Positions 10,435 through 22,700 of a DNA stretch of 64,000 nucleotides are shown piece after piece (positions within the stretch are counted from its first letter, which is position 1; each line of letters opens with the position of its first letter). This DNA is from Saccharina japonica. Taxonomy: Eukaryota; Sar; Phaeophyceae; Laminariales; Laminariaceae. Where the stretch lies: positions 1 to 64,000 of the forward strand of contig MEHQ01001468.1 of assembly GCA_008828725.1 (NCBI GenBank), in the 5' to 3' direction. The notes under the pieces were generated by a model that was not told the DNA's origin, ran no database searches, and was given only the letters and a program-made list of their open reading frames with translations. A program made the translations under genes and the position numbers.

Positions 10435-11020
10435 ATGCGGCATAGGACTTAAGAATAGAACGTGAAGAGTGCATATTGGGAAGAAGGAGGGAGCAAATAC
10501 AAGAAATGGAGTATTGTGGATAAATCTAGGCGGGAAGTAGACATAGAAGGATGTTAGACTTTGCGCATACGTTTCCTTGGTTTCCGCTGTTTTCTGCCTT
10601 CGGGAATGTTATGAATGATCAATGTTGAAGCTCATGCTGCACATTGTCGGATGGCAAAGATAATAATAGGATCGCGTTGGGGCGCTGAACAAAAAGAGCC
10701 AGGCACATAATTTCAGGCATTGTTTCCATTCACGCAAAACTACTACAAGTTAGTATAGGTTTTGTCTTGGGGCGTCGAAAGAGTTTCAGGCACGTCTCAG
10801 ACATTTGTTCAGGCAAAAATGCCTCAAGTACCCTTTAAACTAACAAACAAATTCCCTTATTTGGGAGTTCCAGACTAACGGCGGTATTTTTTTATGCCGT
10901 GAACGCCTGTACGCGTGCCTGAACCAAACCTGGCGAACGAAAGGTAAGATAGGCACGAAAACAGTAGTTTCGGCAGGCTTGTTTCACCAACAGTAGTTCA
11001 GGCATTTGTCCAGGCATGCC
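10435..11020. repeat. LINE 3' tail motif and AGGCA-rich spacer
   Basis: At about 10637-10675 the sequence CTGCACATTGTCGGATGGCAA is followed by AATAATAAT-like tailing. It recurs, always with an AAT-rich tail, near 26083, 34182, 34417, 34481 and, diverged, 57002. The rest holds scattered CAGGCA motifs and no gene. Confidence 0.45.
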
Positions 11021-11024
11021 TTAA

Positions 11025-11776
11025 GGGGCCCCTTCGGTCATGAAAAAAATAGTACTTGAGTCTTGAAAAATGTAAATACGTACGTATTTCGTTTTTTTGT
11101 TTCAGGAGCAATACTATTTCTGGTAGAATACCACTACATCACTACTCCAGCGGAAAACGGCATAGCTCCAGTTCTAATGATCAGATCTGCGACCGACCAA
11201 CGTATATATTGTTCGTTATAGCCTCTACAGTAGGAGATATTGGGACTCTTGTATCTGCAAGGGAGGGCAAGCATTGCCGTGTTTGCATCACGAAACGAAA
11301 GTGCTCCGCAGCAATTTGTTTTTGTTTCGGAGCTCCTGTTTGGTACCTAAACTCTGCTGTGGCCATGTAGGACTCTACGGACGGTCGAATTGAGAGGCCC
11401 AGGTAGGTTCACCTACTAGTGCTCGGCGTCCTCGTCCAAAATCTGAGTCAAAACAGTATCAGCAGCTGGATAAACTGCCAGTTTTCGAATTCGTCTTGGG
11501 TACCAGGGGTATGGCGAGTCGTTCTCGAGTAAGAGGCACTTTTCGCGATGAACAAGGCCTCTGATCGATACGCCTCCTGAGACACAAATGTTTACAATGA
11601 CCTAGACTCTTTAAAACTACTCATCGGTCGCATATCTGAGCATCAGAACAAAAAAGGTGTCGTTTTCCGTAGGGAGCCATGAAAATGTGGAAATAAAACC
11701 AGAAATAGTATTGCAACATGAAAAAAAAACGGTGTTGTGGTTTATTTGCTCTTGTATTTTTGCCCGAAGGGGCCCC
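11025..11776. mobile_element. TTAA-flanked MITE, family P1, copy 2
   Basis: The 752-bp element has ends GGGGCCCCTTCGG and CCGAAGGGGCCCC, perfectly inverted. It is flanked by TTAA (11021-11024) and TTGA (11777-11780), the second flank being one step from TTAA. It is the sister copy of 8113-8860, lying in the same orientation about 2.9 kb away. Confidence 0.65.
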
Positions 11777-11905
11777 TTGAAGGCGAGGGCCTACTTGAAA
11801 GCATTCGAGGGTACCACTAGACCACCGGGCATGTTCTCCCGTAATAGTACCTGGTATACTTTACATGATGAAGTAAGTGCAGATATTAGTTGGATTAAGT
11901 CGGTC

Positions 11906-12245
11906 GCCCCGATTGGTCTAGTAGTACCCTCGAGCGCTTCTATGATATTTTTTCCGGGGTTCGAGTCTCACGTGGGTCGAACTTTTGAGTCTATTTGCAA
12001 AACTAAATATGGAACGGAGTCAACTGCTGAGAGCGCCTAGTAGCGTGGGTAGCCACAATTCGATGCAAGTCGACGAGGGGAGAAATGGCCGAAGTCTTCT
12101 CGCGATGAAAATGGAAGGCACGAACCGTAGTGGGGGAGGAGGGAGAGGGGCCTACTTTGTGACCCCAAATCTGAGTCACGCCTAGGGAGGAGAGAGGAAA
12201 GGAAGGGCGAAGATATTGAAAGGGATAAAACAAAATAAAAAACAA
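11906..12245 (+). mobile_element. tRNA-derived SINE, family S1, copy 1
   Basis: The head begins GCCCCGATTGGTCTAGTAGT (A box). A B box GGGGTTCGAGTCTC lies about 45 nt on, so the promoter is tRNA-derived but the anticodon arm is scrambled. The body carries GAGAGCGCCTAGTAGC, CAATTCGATGCAAGTCGAC, TTCTCGCGATGAAAATG, GGCACGAACCGTAGTGG and CTACTTTGTGACCCC, all shared with the other copies. An A-rich end (about 12225-12250) closes it. Confidence 0.7.
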
Positions 12246-12250
12246 CCAAC

Positions 12251-12980
12251 AAAGTGGCAGCCACAGTCCGAATCGGGTTGATGGCTTGCATATGGATGAA
12301 GTACGTAATGTATCTCAATTGACTACATTGTGTTTAGTTTTTAGATTATGCACGAGCTGGGCCAGCCTTAAAATGTGTATTCGTTTGTGGGGTTCTAGCG
12401 TCACCAATTTTGCGAGTTAGGATTCGAAAAGTGGGAGAGGGAATCCTGACTGGCAATGGTAATCAACTAAAATATTCATGATTCATCAAGTTTTCAAGGG
12501 GTGATTATTGCTATCATAATCATGATAAGTTTCCCGTGATGATCTGATCATCTCAAAAATTATCGTGATTAATAAGAAACCACCTTAAATTTTGTGATTA
12601 TTGTTGATTATTCGTCGTAAATAGTTTTTTGCTTTGCGTGTTATAGCGCCGCGGCACTGCTGTAAGTTTCCGTGAGTATACGCAGAAGCAGTGCGCAAAG
12701 TGTTTCTCGCATGCGCAAAGACCAACAGGGAGGTAGCCCCTACAGCCAACGACAAAGAAGAACACAAAATAAAGCGTTTTGGTATGAGCTGAATCCAGCG
12801 AGAGCAGGAACTTTTCGGCTTTAAACGTTTGCGCCATAGTTCGAAACGAGTTGGAAACGGAATGTGTCAGGGTTGTTCTTTAAGAATACCTTACGAACAA
12901 ATGTAATGGTATGGGCTTGGAAGGCACGGATACGTCTCTTCGACCTCCTCCAGATCGTCTGAGACCTCCTACACGCACGG
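12251..12980. other. Non-coding, AT-rich stretch
   Basis: No gene is recognised. GATTATTG/CATAATCATGATAA-type AT-rich sequence around 12500-12620 shows weak local dyads. At about 12982 the sequence TTACAGTGGTGCCCAACCC could be an LTR end followed by a primer-binding site (TGGTGCCCAACCC), but no matching LTR was found. Confidence 0.3.
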
Positions 12981-12990
12981 TGGCGTTACA

Positions 12991-13371
12991 GTGGTGCCCA
13001 ACCCGAGGCAGGCGACTTCTTCCTTGGTGAATGTTGCATCCTCCGCCGCACGGCTGAGTAAGATCCCCGTAACGGACGGCCACGCTAAACCCGTATCTTC
13101 CAACTCGGCCCGTGCTCGTGCCGCCGCGATCGACACCGCCGATGGCGCCGCTAGAGCCAAGCATGTCGCCTCTGTTTCTCGAGCGTACATCCGCTCAGGC
13201 AGCAAAGACTTGACTCGCATTTCCGCTCTACCATGTCCTGACTCTGTCAGCATGACATATGGCGCACAACAGCTCCTTCGCTCGACTGAGTTAGCGACGA
13301 CAGACATCCTCATGCGATGCGACGACCTTTGCACGGACGACTTGCTTGAGACAGACTGGATGCCCGTTTAG
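12991..13371 (+). CDS. Unrecognised 126-codon frame, possible gag remnant
   Basis: This open frame is rich in Ala, Ser, Arg and Asp and ends just after DLLETDWMP. It directly follows a possible primer-binding site at about 12988 and precedes LTR-like sequence at 13605, which would fit a gag fragment. I recognise no gag domain. A chance frame in GC-richer sequence is equally possible. Confidence 0.25.
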   Translation: MVPNPRQATSSLVNVASSAARLSKIPVTDGHAKPVSSNSARARAAAIDTADGAARAKHVASVSRAYIRSGSKDLTRISALPCPDSVSMTYGAQQLLRSTELATTDILMRCDDLCTDDLLETDWMPV

Positions 13372-13604
13372 CAACTCCCTCTCAAAAGCGCGTCGACCCC
13401 AGGTGTCAGCTTGGGTGGGCTGGTGCCCCGCACTGATAATACTGTCTCGGGTGGGCTTCCCTTCGACCTCCGCGGAGTTTCACGATTCTGGCACCAACGG
13501 GCCCCGTACAAGGATTGACGACCTTTCTGCTCCCTCGGGGACATTCGTCGCTCGTATTTCTGCGCCCGTTTACACCGTCGACCGCCGTCCTGGCCGCGTG
13601 AAAA

Positions 13605-13940
13605 AATGACGCGTGTGTCGAGGCTCTGTCTCTGTGGAGGGAGATGACAGAGGTGGCACCGAAGTGTCTGTGAAGATCACCTGTGAAGAAGAAGAAAAGG
13701 CATGGTTTGAAAAGGCGCTTATGTGGCCATAATGGAAGGAAGCTTGACCTCAGGGAGATCAATGGAAAAGGAAGAAGAGAAGAGAAGAGGAAATAAGAGG
13801 GAAGACGAGTAGAGTGATCGAGGTGGGCGGTGCTTGCACCTGATCTTCTCGGTACAATGCCCATGCTGCGGACAATTATATTCTACCGTAGTGTGTACCG
13901 TTCCCTGTAATGTTCTCTACGACGTTATAGTAAGGTTCTA
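13605..13940 (+). repeat. LTR-like repeat, family L2, copy 1
   Basis: This segment is similar to 32243-32570 over about 330 bp. Shared landmarks are GTGTCGAGG, GGTGGCACCGAAGTGTCTG, GAAGATSACYTGTGAAG, TGTGGCCA, GAGTGATCRAGGTGGG and TGTTCCCTG-type endings. In many Ty3 families of large algal genomes such GA-rich sequence lies in LTRs; that assignment is an inference. It sits just before the pol remnant at 14.15 kb. Confidence 0.45.
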
Positions 13941-14149
13941 GCATCATTCTCAGCATCGTTCCTGATGAAGATGCTTTGGGCATACAACAGAGCGCACTAC
14001 GATTAAGACAAACTCGTAATCTACCCGCATATTGCAATTACCCGAAAATCTAGACTAAGATACTCATATACTCGTATCAGTGCGTAGTGACTGCACATCA
14101 CAATATATACGTATGGATCTCAATGTCCATATGCTAACACCGCGGGCTG

Positions 14150-15700
14150 AATTTACCTGCCACCGACACCGCTTTCGCTTCAGTTCTTGCCGTGCCCACC
14201 GAGGACGGCCTGGGCTCTACAGAAGCCCCACACACCGGGACTACCATCGCCCAGCCTACTCCCACTTCCAGTAGTTCTCCACGAGGAAGCGATTCCGCCG
14301 CGCCTCCCGGCCTCATCGCGTCCGCCCCATCCACGCCTGGCACTCCCACGCCTTCGAATGCGAATCTTCCCTCGAGTCACATCTCCACTCGGACGCGTCG
14401 GAGAGCAGCAACAGCAGCCGGAAATGCACCTCCAGCTGTTGATAATTGCTTTAGGCCCAGCGAGGCCCCTCGCCCACCTGCCCGGCGTGCTCACATCCCG
14501 CCGCGGATTCCATGCCACGGTCCGCCCCGACAACTTCCGTGCCCCCTGCCCTTGCCGCTTCGCCTGTCCCCACGGTACCCATCCCGTCCGACCGCGACCG
14601 CATTAAATAAGGCAGGTGCCCTTGACGGCGCTGCTGAATTGCAGTTCGGGGACTCAGTCGGGCGTTATTCCCATGCTGATTAGGAGCGAGAACAGCAGGC
14701 AGAACCAACGTGCCACGCTGAAATCCACTAGATCTTCCTTGGCCGGCCACCAGCTCTGCCACACGACTTCTTGTCGTGCTATCCGTCCCACCAGCGTCCG
14801 TCTCTTTAGGATATTCAGGAGCTTGCCGGTAAAGGACTCGTACACACAACCGACGACGACCTTGTCGTGTTCGTCCGACATCCGACACCGTGGCCAGCCC
14901 CTGGTGCACCTGATTCGGTGAGACGTGCAGCTTGTTTACTGAACAACGAGCCTCTTCGCATTTAGGTTCCACTGCTCATGCGCCCTTGGATCAAGCAAGC
15001 CTGCCACCCGACGGTCTCCTGCCACCTTGGCGCCACACGCACGCCACACATGCTCGAGCGATTCTACTGGTGAATAGGCCTGGGTGTATACACTCGGTGG
15101 TAGCTCAGTCACTGTCTGAAGTGCCAAGCGTGCAAAACCCGACGACTGTCTGTCGGCTGGATAGTCATCTCCATGCCTCTGCCAGACGATCCCGGCATCG
15201 CCATCAGCGTCGGCTATTTCGGCCCTCTTCCGGTCACACCGCAGGGCAAGTCCTACGTCTTACTCATCACCGACCGTTTCAGTCGTCGGGCCAATAGGTT
15301 CTCGCCGTGACTGCGCCAGACTTCACCGCGGAAGGCACGGCCCGCATCTTGGTCAACAAAAATATATTCTTCTCTGGGGGTGTCCACGCACCGTGCTTTC
15401 GGCCAACGGCCTTCAGTTCTGCTCCAAGCGTTCACAAGCTGTATGTCAGCTCCTGGGAATACGTAAGCTTGCCACAAGTTCCTACCATCCAAGCGGTAAC
15501 GGGGGAGTTGAGCGCATGAACCACACTGTGGCCCAAATGCTAGCAATGGCTTTCAACGAAAACCGAGACGACTGGGCTTACACCTCCCCCGCGTCGAATT
15601 CGCTACAACAATTAGGTCAGCGCTGCAACGGACTCGGCCCCCAACGAGGTGCACATGGACGCCTACAGCGCTGGTCGGCGTGCACCGTGCACGTCTGTCA
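14150..15700 (+). pseudogene. Ty3/gypsy pol remnant: pre-integrase linker and integrase
   Basis: Plus-strand frames recover a Ty3 integrase region broken by frameshifts and stops. First comes a Ser/Thr/Pro-rich linker (PTEDGLGSTEAP, about 14192). A DDLVVFVRHP segment follows (about 14856), then the histidine/cysteine zinc region (MLERFYW at about 15050; CLKCQACKT at about 15115). The catalytic core follows with VGYFGPLPVTP (about 15210), TDRFSRRA, LSANGLQFCSK (about 15395) and HPSGNGGVERMNH (about 15492), containing the last acidic residue of D,D,E. The first core aspartate appears replaced by Gly in ISVGYFGP. Reading breaks include a stop near 15308 and frame changes near 15385 and 15585. 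No intact copy or paired LTRs are in the window. Confidence 0.65.
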
Positions 15701-15779
15701 ACACTGTATTTGGTTCAGCTTCTCGTTGTTCACTGTAATCCTCACGCCCCCAGATTTATTCGGGATGACCACCAGCGGG

Positions 15780-16535
15780 CTAGAATGTAGAGATGTCGAG
15801 TGTTGGATAAGCCCAGCCGCACGGTACTGGCGAGGATCGCTTCCACTTCTTAGTCGAAGATTTGGTTAATGCGATGCGGCAGGGAAGTAACGGGAGCACT
15901 GCCTGCCGGGAATGCAACCTCGAAAGGCACCAAAGAGCAGGAGCCAACGTCTGTTTTTGAGGTGGAAACGCACCAGGAACCTCGCAGAGCAGATCAACCA
16001 CCTGTGCGATAACCGAGGCCGCCCACCCGGGGTAATGTAATTCGAAGGCGATCTCCTTCAGATACGGCGGCAGTCGAGCCCAGGCGAGGAAGAGCGAAAA
16101 GCGCTGGTAATGGTTCAAACGTGCGAGTAAAGCTGGAGAGGGCACAGTACTGGCCGAAGCTGCTGCAGCTGGGGAGGGCAAGTGCGTGACATCTAAACTC
16201 TGAAGGGTTGCGAGTTAGCTAAGGCTGGAGCCGGCGGAGTGATTGTGGTGCTGCAAGGCGCTCAGCGGAACACGCAAGCGTGGTGCATCAGCGACCCCGA
16301 CGAGGTCGCCCGGTTCGAGGTCGGCGACACCTGTGAGAGGAAGGACCTTTTGCCCTGAGGCAACGAGGTGCTGCTGCTCTGGGAGAAGGTTCGTATGTGG
16401 GAGCATGCCTACAAGGATTTTCCCCGTCAGTGCCGGGGAACCGTTACGGTGCTCCAAGCTGACATCAAGAAACTGAAACTTATTCGGCAAGGTGACCCAC
16501 AGTACCTCACAAACGAAGTTAGGAACAAAAAACAC
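15780..16535 (-). pseudogene. Two minus-strand frames of retroelement-like composition
   Basis: The frame at 15780-16181 contains LPPYLKEIAFELHYPGW and VIAQVVDLLCEVPGAF. The frame at 16215-16535 contains VSLEHRNGSPALTG, HTNLLPEQQHLV and VADLEPGDLVG. Both read more naturally than their plus-strand counterparts, and they abut the plus-strand integrase remnant. I recognise neither family. A gag fragment of an oppositely oriented element is my guess. Confidence 0.3.
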
Positions 16536-16539
16536 ACTT

Positions 16540-18990
16540 TTGAAAATATAATCCTACGTTGCCTTTGGATCTGATTTCACGAACAGATCTGACTCTATTA
16601 TTTTTATCAGGAAAGTTGAATTGTTCGTTCGATTCTGTCGGAAATCGAAATAACTCAGCGCGTCTCACACCGCCCAGGGGACTAAATCCGACGAGAATAT
16701 ACAAGACCGAAGGCACGAGTCGGCGCGTGCGCGCCGCCGCCAGCACAGTTTGTTTTGGCGGCGCAGGCTAGGAAGTCATCGCTCTCAGGGTGTTGTGGTA
16801 AGTGGGTGGCTGGGTCGGTGAGAGGGTGTGTGGGTGTGGGGGTGGGTGGATGGGCAGGCGGGCGGGAGGCGGTGCTAATAGATAAAATATTAGTAGGAGC
16901 GAACCAAAAGACATTGGTACTGTACACCAGTATTTAACCTCAGCACATGGACGTTCACACCGGCTCCCCCTGCGGTGTGTGTCCACGCCGACATATACAG
17001 TATTGCTCCCGTTACATTCCCGATAACTAGATGTTTAGGCTTGGCTTGCACGGCCCAAGGCAGACCGAGAGTCACCTGTGTGCGAGGCATCGCGGGTATT
17101 GGCTGGGGGAGCACGCATCGCTAAAGGTCCTACAAACCAATGTTTCTGACGCTCCCCATTTGGGGAGCTGCACGCCTGACCATGCCTTACCGAACACTTC
17201 ACCTTGGGGCAAGTCTGTACACTCCACCTGGCGACACACATTACGGCCGACGCTAGGTATACAGGCGAAGGTTCCGTAAAAACCAAACAAACGAGGTTCC
17301 AACAGTCTTGGGTGCTGTTGGTTCTCTTCGATCGAGGAGCGACGCCAGAGCTACAACCATTGTGGCCAAAACGTGTTACTCTCGATACCTATCGTAGCAC
17401 GCGTCTGGGAAGCACGTGGAAGGTGTGACACCTGTGTGCCCAGCAAGGATATTTAGCTTCGGCTATACACCCTGCTGGCGACGCTTCGCACCCGGACCGG
17501 GCCCGCCTGGCTTTCTGGTAGGTGTTGTGCGCCAGACGGAGGGTACGCAGCGGTCCAGTGACGGACCGGTGGCTGAGTCCTGCCACGGTAGGGGGGAGGG
17601 CTACCTAGTGTTTACGAGGATCGTAAAGGTAAGACAAGGAGCTCTATACGTCACCGATAAACTGACAATCCTTAAGAAAAGCTGTGAGCGCCCCCACAAG
17701 CACAAAACATAACAGCAGAGCCGAAAATAAGATTGAACACCCTGTTTGGTCGAGTGAGTGAATGAAAATACGATCGGAAACATGTATCACCCAAGTTACA
17801 GTAGTGTGAAATTAACCAGTGTTCATAGTTCAGCAGTAGCTCCAGTCGTGTGCACCTCAAAGGAACACGGTATTTGTTAGCTAGTTCTTCACTTGACGAG
17901 GAAGCGCCGCCGTCCGCCAAAAGTAATTTGTTCCAAACCCATCTTGGCTAACGTAGAAGGGCTTAGTCGTTCGGGGGGCTTTGTCAGGCATCGCTTAATA
18001 CGCGGTGAAGGGTGGCGCTGCTCAGCGGCCCATCGAAGGCGTCCCGCCAGTGCGCGTCCCTTCCTACTTCAAGCCAGGTTGTGTTTTCGCGGACACGGAT
18101 CTCCCACAGAGTAGTATATGCCTATAGTACGCTATCTTATAAGAATCGGGTGGGACTTACAAGTGAGCCACCTGTCCCCGGTACTCGTAGTGAAACAAAC
18201 ACAGAGGAGGACGGGCAACGACAGCACTACCTGCCCCCAAACTGTCGCGCCACCAACATCGCTGTATTTTCGACGGGGCCCCAAGCAAGATAACGCGTTT
18301 TGAGAGAAAGTACTGACCATCCCACCCACCCAGATTTGTAGTTTCACACAGCGAAGTATTGTATACCAGATATACTTTACTCGTACATGTTTACAATCGT
18401 CGTGATCGGGGGGTACTTTTCCGCTTTGAACCCGAGCTCAGCGACGCTGGTCACCCTGGGGGAGGAACACCTGCATGAGGCAGGATGCCTACTGTAGTCA
18501 AATCCAACAGCGTAACTGGTAGAGGGATATAAAAGGCGCGGAATAAAACAACCGCTTGTCGTTTGTATTCGCGTTTGTCTCACTTAGAAGGCCATGCTAT
18601 AGATGCGTCAAACGGGATGAAAACAAAAACACCGGGTACAGCGGTAAAACAAAATTTATTTCATAGTTTGGTCAACCAGTTAACCCACAGTTTAGATTGG
18701 GTCTCCTCAGACGCTCAACCCGCTCCACTTCTTGGTTCACACCGTCGCTTGCAACTGCGACTCGGGTTTCAAACACTCACGGCTCGCCGAATTACATCGG
18801 ATGTTTCCTAGTCACGGTGTGTATTATTCACCAAAATACACCGCCCTTTCACCTTATGCTGCACCCATGTACATTTACCATGTCCAGAGTCCGTGCTGAT
18901 TCGTCACCCTCGACGGATACAGGCTCTGTGCCCACAAACTACGAGAGCTAGATATGTAACACATACCTGGTACCGATGTTGAGCCTTCAC
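16540..18990. other. 2.4-kb stretch without a recognisable gene
   Basis: Nothing here resembles a known protein or RNA. A GT-rich patch (GGGTGTGTGGGTGTGGGGGTGG type) lies at about 16798-16872. Open frames are short and without motifs. Confidence 0.35.
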
Positions 18991-18994
18991 AGCA

Positions 18995-19178
18995 GTACAG
19001 GACCCCTGTTATGATACGAAAACAGCCTACGAGAAGGGCAGGCCGATTATCTACAGGGAAATAAGAAAGTCGGCATTCGTTGTGCTGACGTTTTTATGTA
19101 GAACGCGTCCACTTTTAAATTTGAACTCTAGGACAGTCCAGTTTTCCTGTATATTGTTATTATCAGGTGTCCCTGTAC
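18995..19178. mobile_element. Fold-back MITE, family M2, copy 3
   Basis: The element starts GTACAGGACCCCTGTTATGA and ends TATCAGGTGTCCCTGTAC, inverted relative to each other and to copies 1-2. It ends precisely where similarity between the two large duplication units begins (about 19.17 kb). Confidence 0.5.
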
Positions 19179-19794
19179 ACACTTTTCAACCTTTGCAACT
19201 TCCAATCATGCCGGCTACCATGACATGGCAAACGCCCCAGTTGGTGGGATACGACATTGTACCTCATAGCAGAAACATGCTACGTAAGGTGGAGGTTCAT
19301 GTATGCTATTCCCAGGTTGGTGTCCGGAAAGCTTCCATATACTATATACCTCGGCAACAAACTGACTTTGAGAACAAATCGAAGTCCACCGCAATGAGCG
19401 ATCCCGTATGACCTAGGCATACAGAACATCATATCATACTGCCAAATGAAAATGAATGGCATCCTCACGATTCTGGGTGAAGGCAGTCCCTTCAATACAA
19501 AATGTAGTTTTTTTTTTCTGCCAAAACGTGCGACCCCTCTCGTAGCATGCTTCAACAGGGTGTATGCTACTGCTGTACAGCGGTAGTAGCGAGCCAGCGC
19601 ATTAGAACAGGACCCAGTAGAAACACGGTGTTAGCGGGAGGAGGCAAAAAGAGCATCTACAGTAGAAGCTCGACTACAGTATATCGTCTGAACAACTTCG
19701 AGGAGCTCAACACTCCGCTTCTTTCGAGGGGGCATGGTGGGGTCAGCACACCAGGTGGTAGTACTCTGGTACATGCACTTCTGCAAGCAGACGA

Positions 19795-22700
19795 CTAAGC
19801 CGAAGCGCAAGTGAACCCCACACTGTCCCGGTCTACCCGAATAATCTCGTACTCGGTCGTCGGTACGTCCTCGGGGGCAACGCCGAACTTGGCGTTGACG
19901 ACGTACAGCGAGTTGCCCTTTCGTGCCGCAGTAGTTGGCGTGTCGAACAGGTCATCCGTTAGAGCGCGGGGCACGACTGAGCCGCACGTCAGGTCTGCCG
20001 AGAGGGAGATCTGCGTATATAGGAGCGGACGGTGGGGTGTGCTGGGAAGTCAGCACCTCAGTAGGAAAAGCCGGCCCATACGTTTGGGCTTAACGAACCG
20101 AAGGAGCGGACACTGCTGTGATATATAAAAAAAAACTCGGTCAACATTTTAGCAAAGGACGATCCATGCGTTTGGACTCGACAAACGGAGATAGGAGCGT
20201 AAACGGAAGGGACTACTCTCGTGGGTTGTACAATAGGCTAAGAACGGACGAAGTCACGTTCTGCGGTGATATGAGTAATAGCGATTTTCCAAGCACCCAA
20301 CAGCCGACCTCGAGCAAAACGCTAAGCCCGGGTTTGAATACATATATGGCACTGGAATGTTTCGTGTACTTTGCGAGTAGGGGAGCCCCGCCGATTGATA
20401 CATTTTTGCGCTCTAAGACACAATTCCGACCGTAGCACGGTTACGAGGAAGGGTCCGAAGGAGATTCTAACGAAAGGGAGGGTCTGACGGAGGAAATCAC
20501 TAGTCGCCCGGCGGTAGCCAGAATCCAAAATGTGGACGGCCGCTGGGCCCAGAAAGCAACATGGCGAGAAGTTTCGACCGTGTCAGAATACAAGCCACCA
20601 CATCCGAGGGAAACGGTCTTCAACTGTGCGCGTAGACGCTGATCCGTGTCGACGGCGCATACTTTTTGCTTAAAAAGCAAAGGTAGCAACCTAATGTTTA
20701 TGAGGCTGTGTTTTCACTTGAGTATAGTATATAAGCACTATACCTCACTCAAAACTGATTTTGAGAAAACCCGAAAGTGCAAAAACCGATGAACAAAGCT
20801 CCAACGCCTAGGTACTACACCGAAACATAGACAAAACACATCGATTGGAGGTTTCAACGACACAGGGGGATTAAGGAGCCGGGCCTGTATACAAAAAAAT
20901 GATCAAAAATGATATCCCGATCGTAGCACGCCTCGGGACGCAAGTTATCCCCTCCTCCCTGAGCGTCGTAACCATCATTACAGTAGTAAACCCACTCAAG
21001 TTGCTATACATTGCTTCCGCCAAGACAGACGAACCACGCTTCACGGGGCCTCGCCGTGCTAGGCGTGCGTACCTCTCTGACTTGCTGTATCCCGCCGACG
21101 TTTTGACCATTGTCGACAGCCCAAAGCGTGTTGTCGCGCAGAACCTGACCACGTTCACGGGTGGAGTGGGGGCACGAACATAGGGTCGACGCAAGGGTAA
21201 GAGAAGATTGCGCACGCATCGCATTTCATTTAGTGTCTGAACGGGGAGTAGGATTTGACAGTGCTACGAGCAAAAATCGAGGTAGCAATTGTTTTACGGC
21301 CGCTTACAATCCAGGGGCCCCTTGTATGGCCAAGTGCGCCCGAGGTAGCAGCAGCTGATAGTTCTGCTGTTGGAACCGGAGCGACCGGTATAGTCGACAC
21401 GCGGCCAGTATTTTTGGTTGTGGAAATGCGGCGAGCCTATAGTGGGTTTTTATTTTTTCCAATTCGCCAGAAGATAAATATAAGAATATACCAAAATTAC
21501 AAGTGAAGTCGAAAGTCAGAGATCCACTGAAAGCACGAAGAAAACAGCTGAAGCCGGAGCTCCGTTTCGTTCGGCAGAAAGCTTCAATGTTCGTCTCTTT
21601 CACCCCCACACACCAGCGCGCGAATTATCAGCGAGAGCTAGACTATCTTAGTGTTTCATCTCTGTAGCATACAGACGAACCACCCAAGGAAACCGTGCCG
21701 CCAACACAACATTCTGGAGGGAAGACCAGGACGAACGGCAGCGTAACAAACCCTTGGTACCAGGTACCAGGTGTGCGCTTCCGTTTGGTTGCAAATGCCT
21801 TGCCCCTCTGGACGGATGGAGCGCACTAAATACGCGATAGCCAACGCGTGCTTCGATATGGGTAGCACATTTTTACTGGAATGCTTCCGGAAAGACGAGG
21901 GATGACGGGGGGCTCCTAAATCTAAAATCGTCGTAATTCCGTTTTTTGTGTTGCACTACTGCAGTTTTCGTTTTGTACGTAAGTAAGGCCACGGGATGGT
22001 TCATCGGGTAGCACTTTGGTTTTCCTTCAAAATCAGATTTCGGGTTAGGCATAGAGCTCCTCAAATTACCAACCACCCTCAGACAATGGCCTGTATGCAG
22101 GTGCACACCTCTATCGTAGCATGCGTTAGCCGAAGCCAACACGCTAGCGAAAAGGCACCCGGGTAGAGACACAAAATTTCGTGCGTTGTCGCTGAACGTA
22201 AGGCGATTCGTCGGTGCGCCTCGTTGATGACGAGCGCACAACAAACTGAACACCTGCCAAAGTTAATGTGCACGTGACTCTATTTCCCGTGCATGCGCTT
22301 GGACGCTACCATTCCTGTCTGCAACAAAAAAACGGTTTCAAAGCACGCACGCATTATAGATATTGCAAATGCGCCATTCCCACGAAATTGTAGTCTAGAG
22401 CGGGCCTATACGCTGATACATGACTTGTTGAGGTCAGGGTATCCCCGTTGCTACTTGGGATACCCAGCATTGACGTATTCAGCCCCCTCATAGTTTCGCC
22501 ACGCAGAGACGGACACCTAGCACTTTCTGTTCGCCGACGGTTTCAGCCGACTTGCTGGCATGCCAACCGTTCCTGGCACCGATTTAACATGTTAAGCTCT
22601 CAAGAACAGGTCCCCCGTTTTAGAGGATAGACTACTTGGAATTAGTGTGGGATAAATGTTTCAGTTATGAATGGGTTAGGAGACGGCCGGCGTTTCATAT

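Noticed and set aside
20871-21224. 117-codon minus-strand frame as a coding exon
   Set aside because: The true exon 6 (21144-21073) lies inside it in another frame (TLWAVDNGQN), confirmed by gene B.
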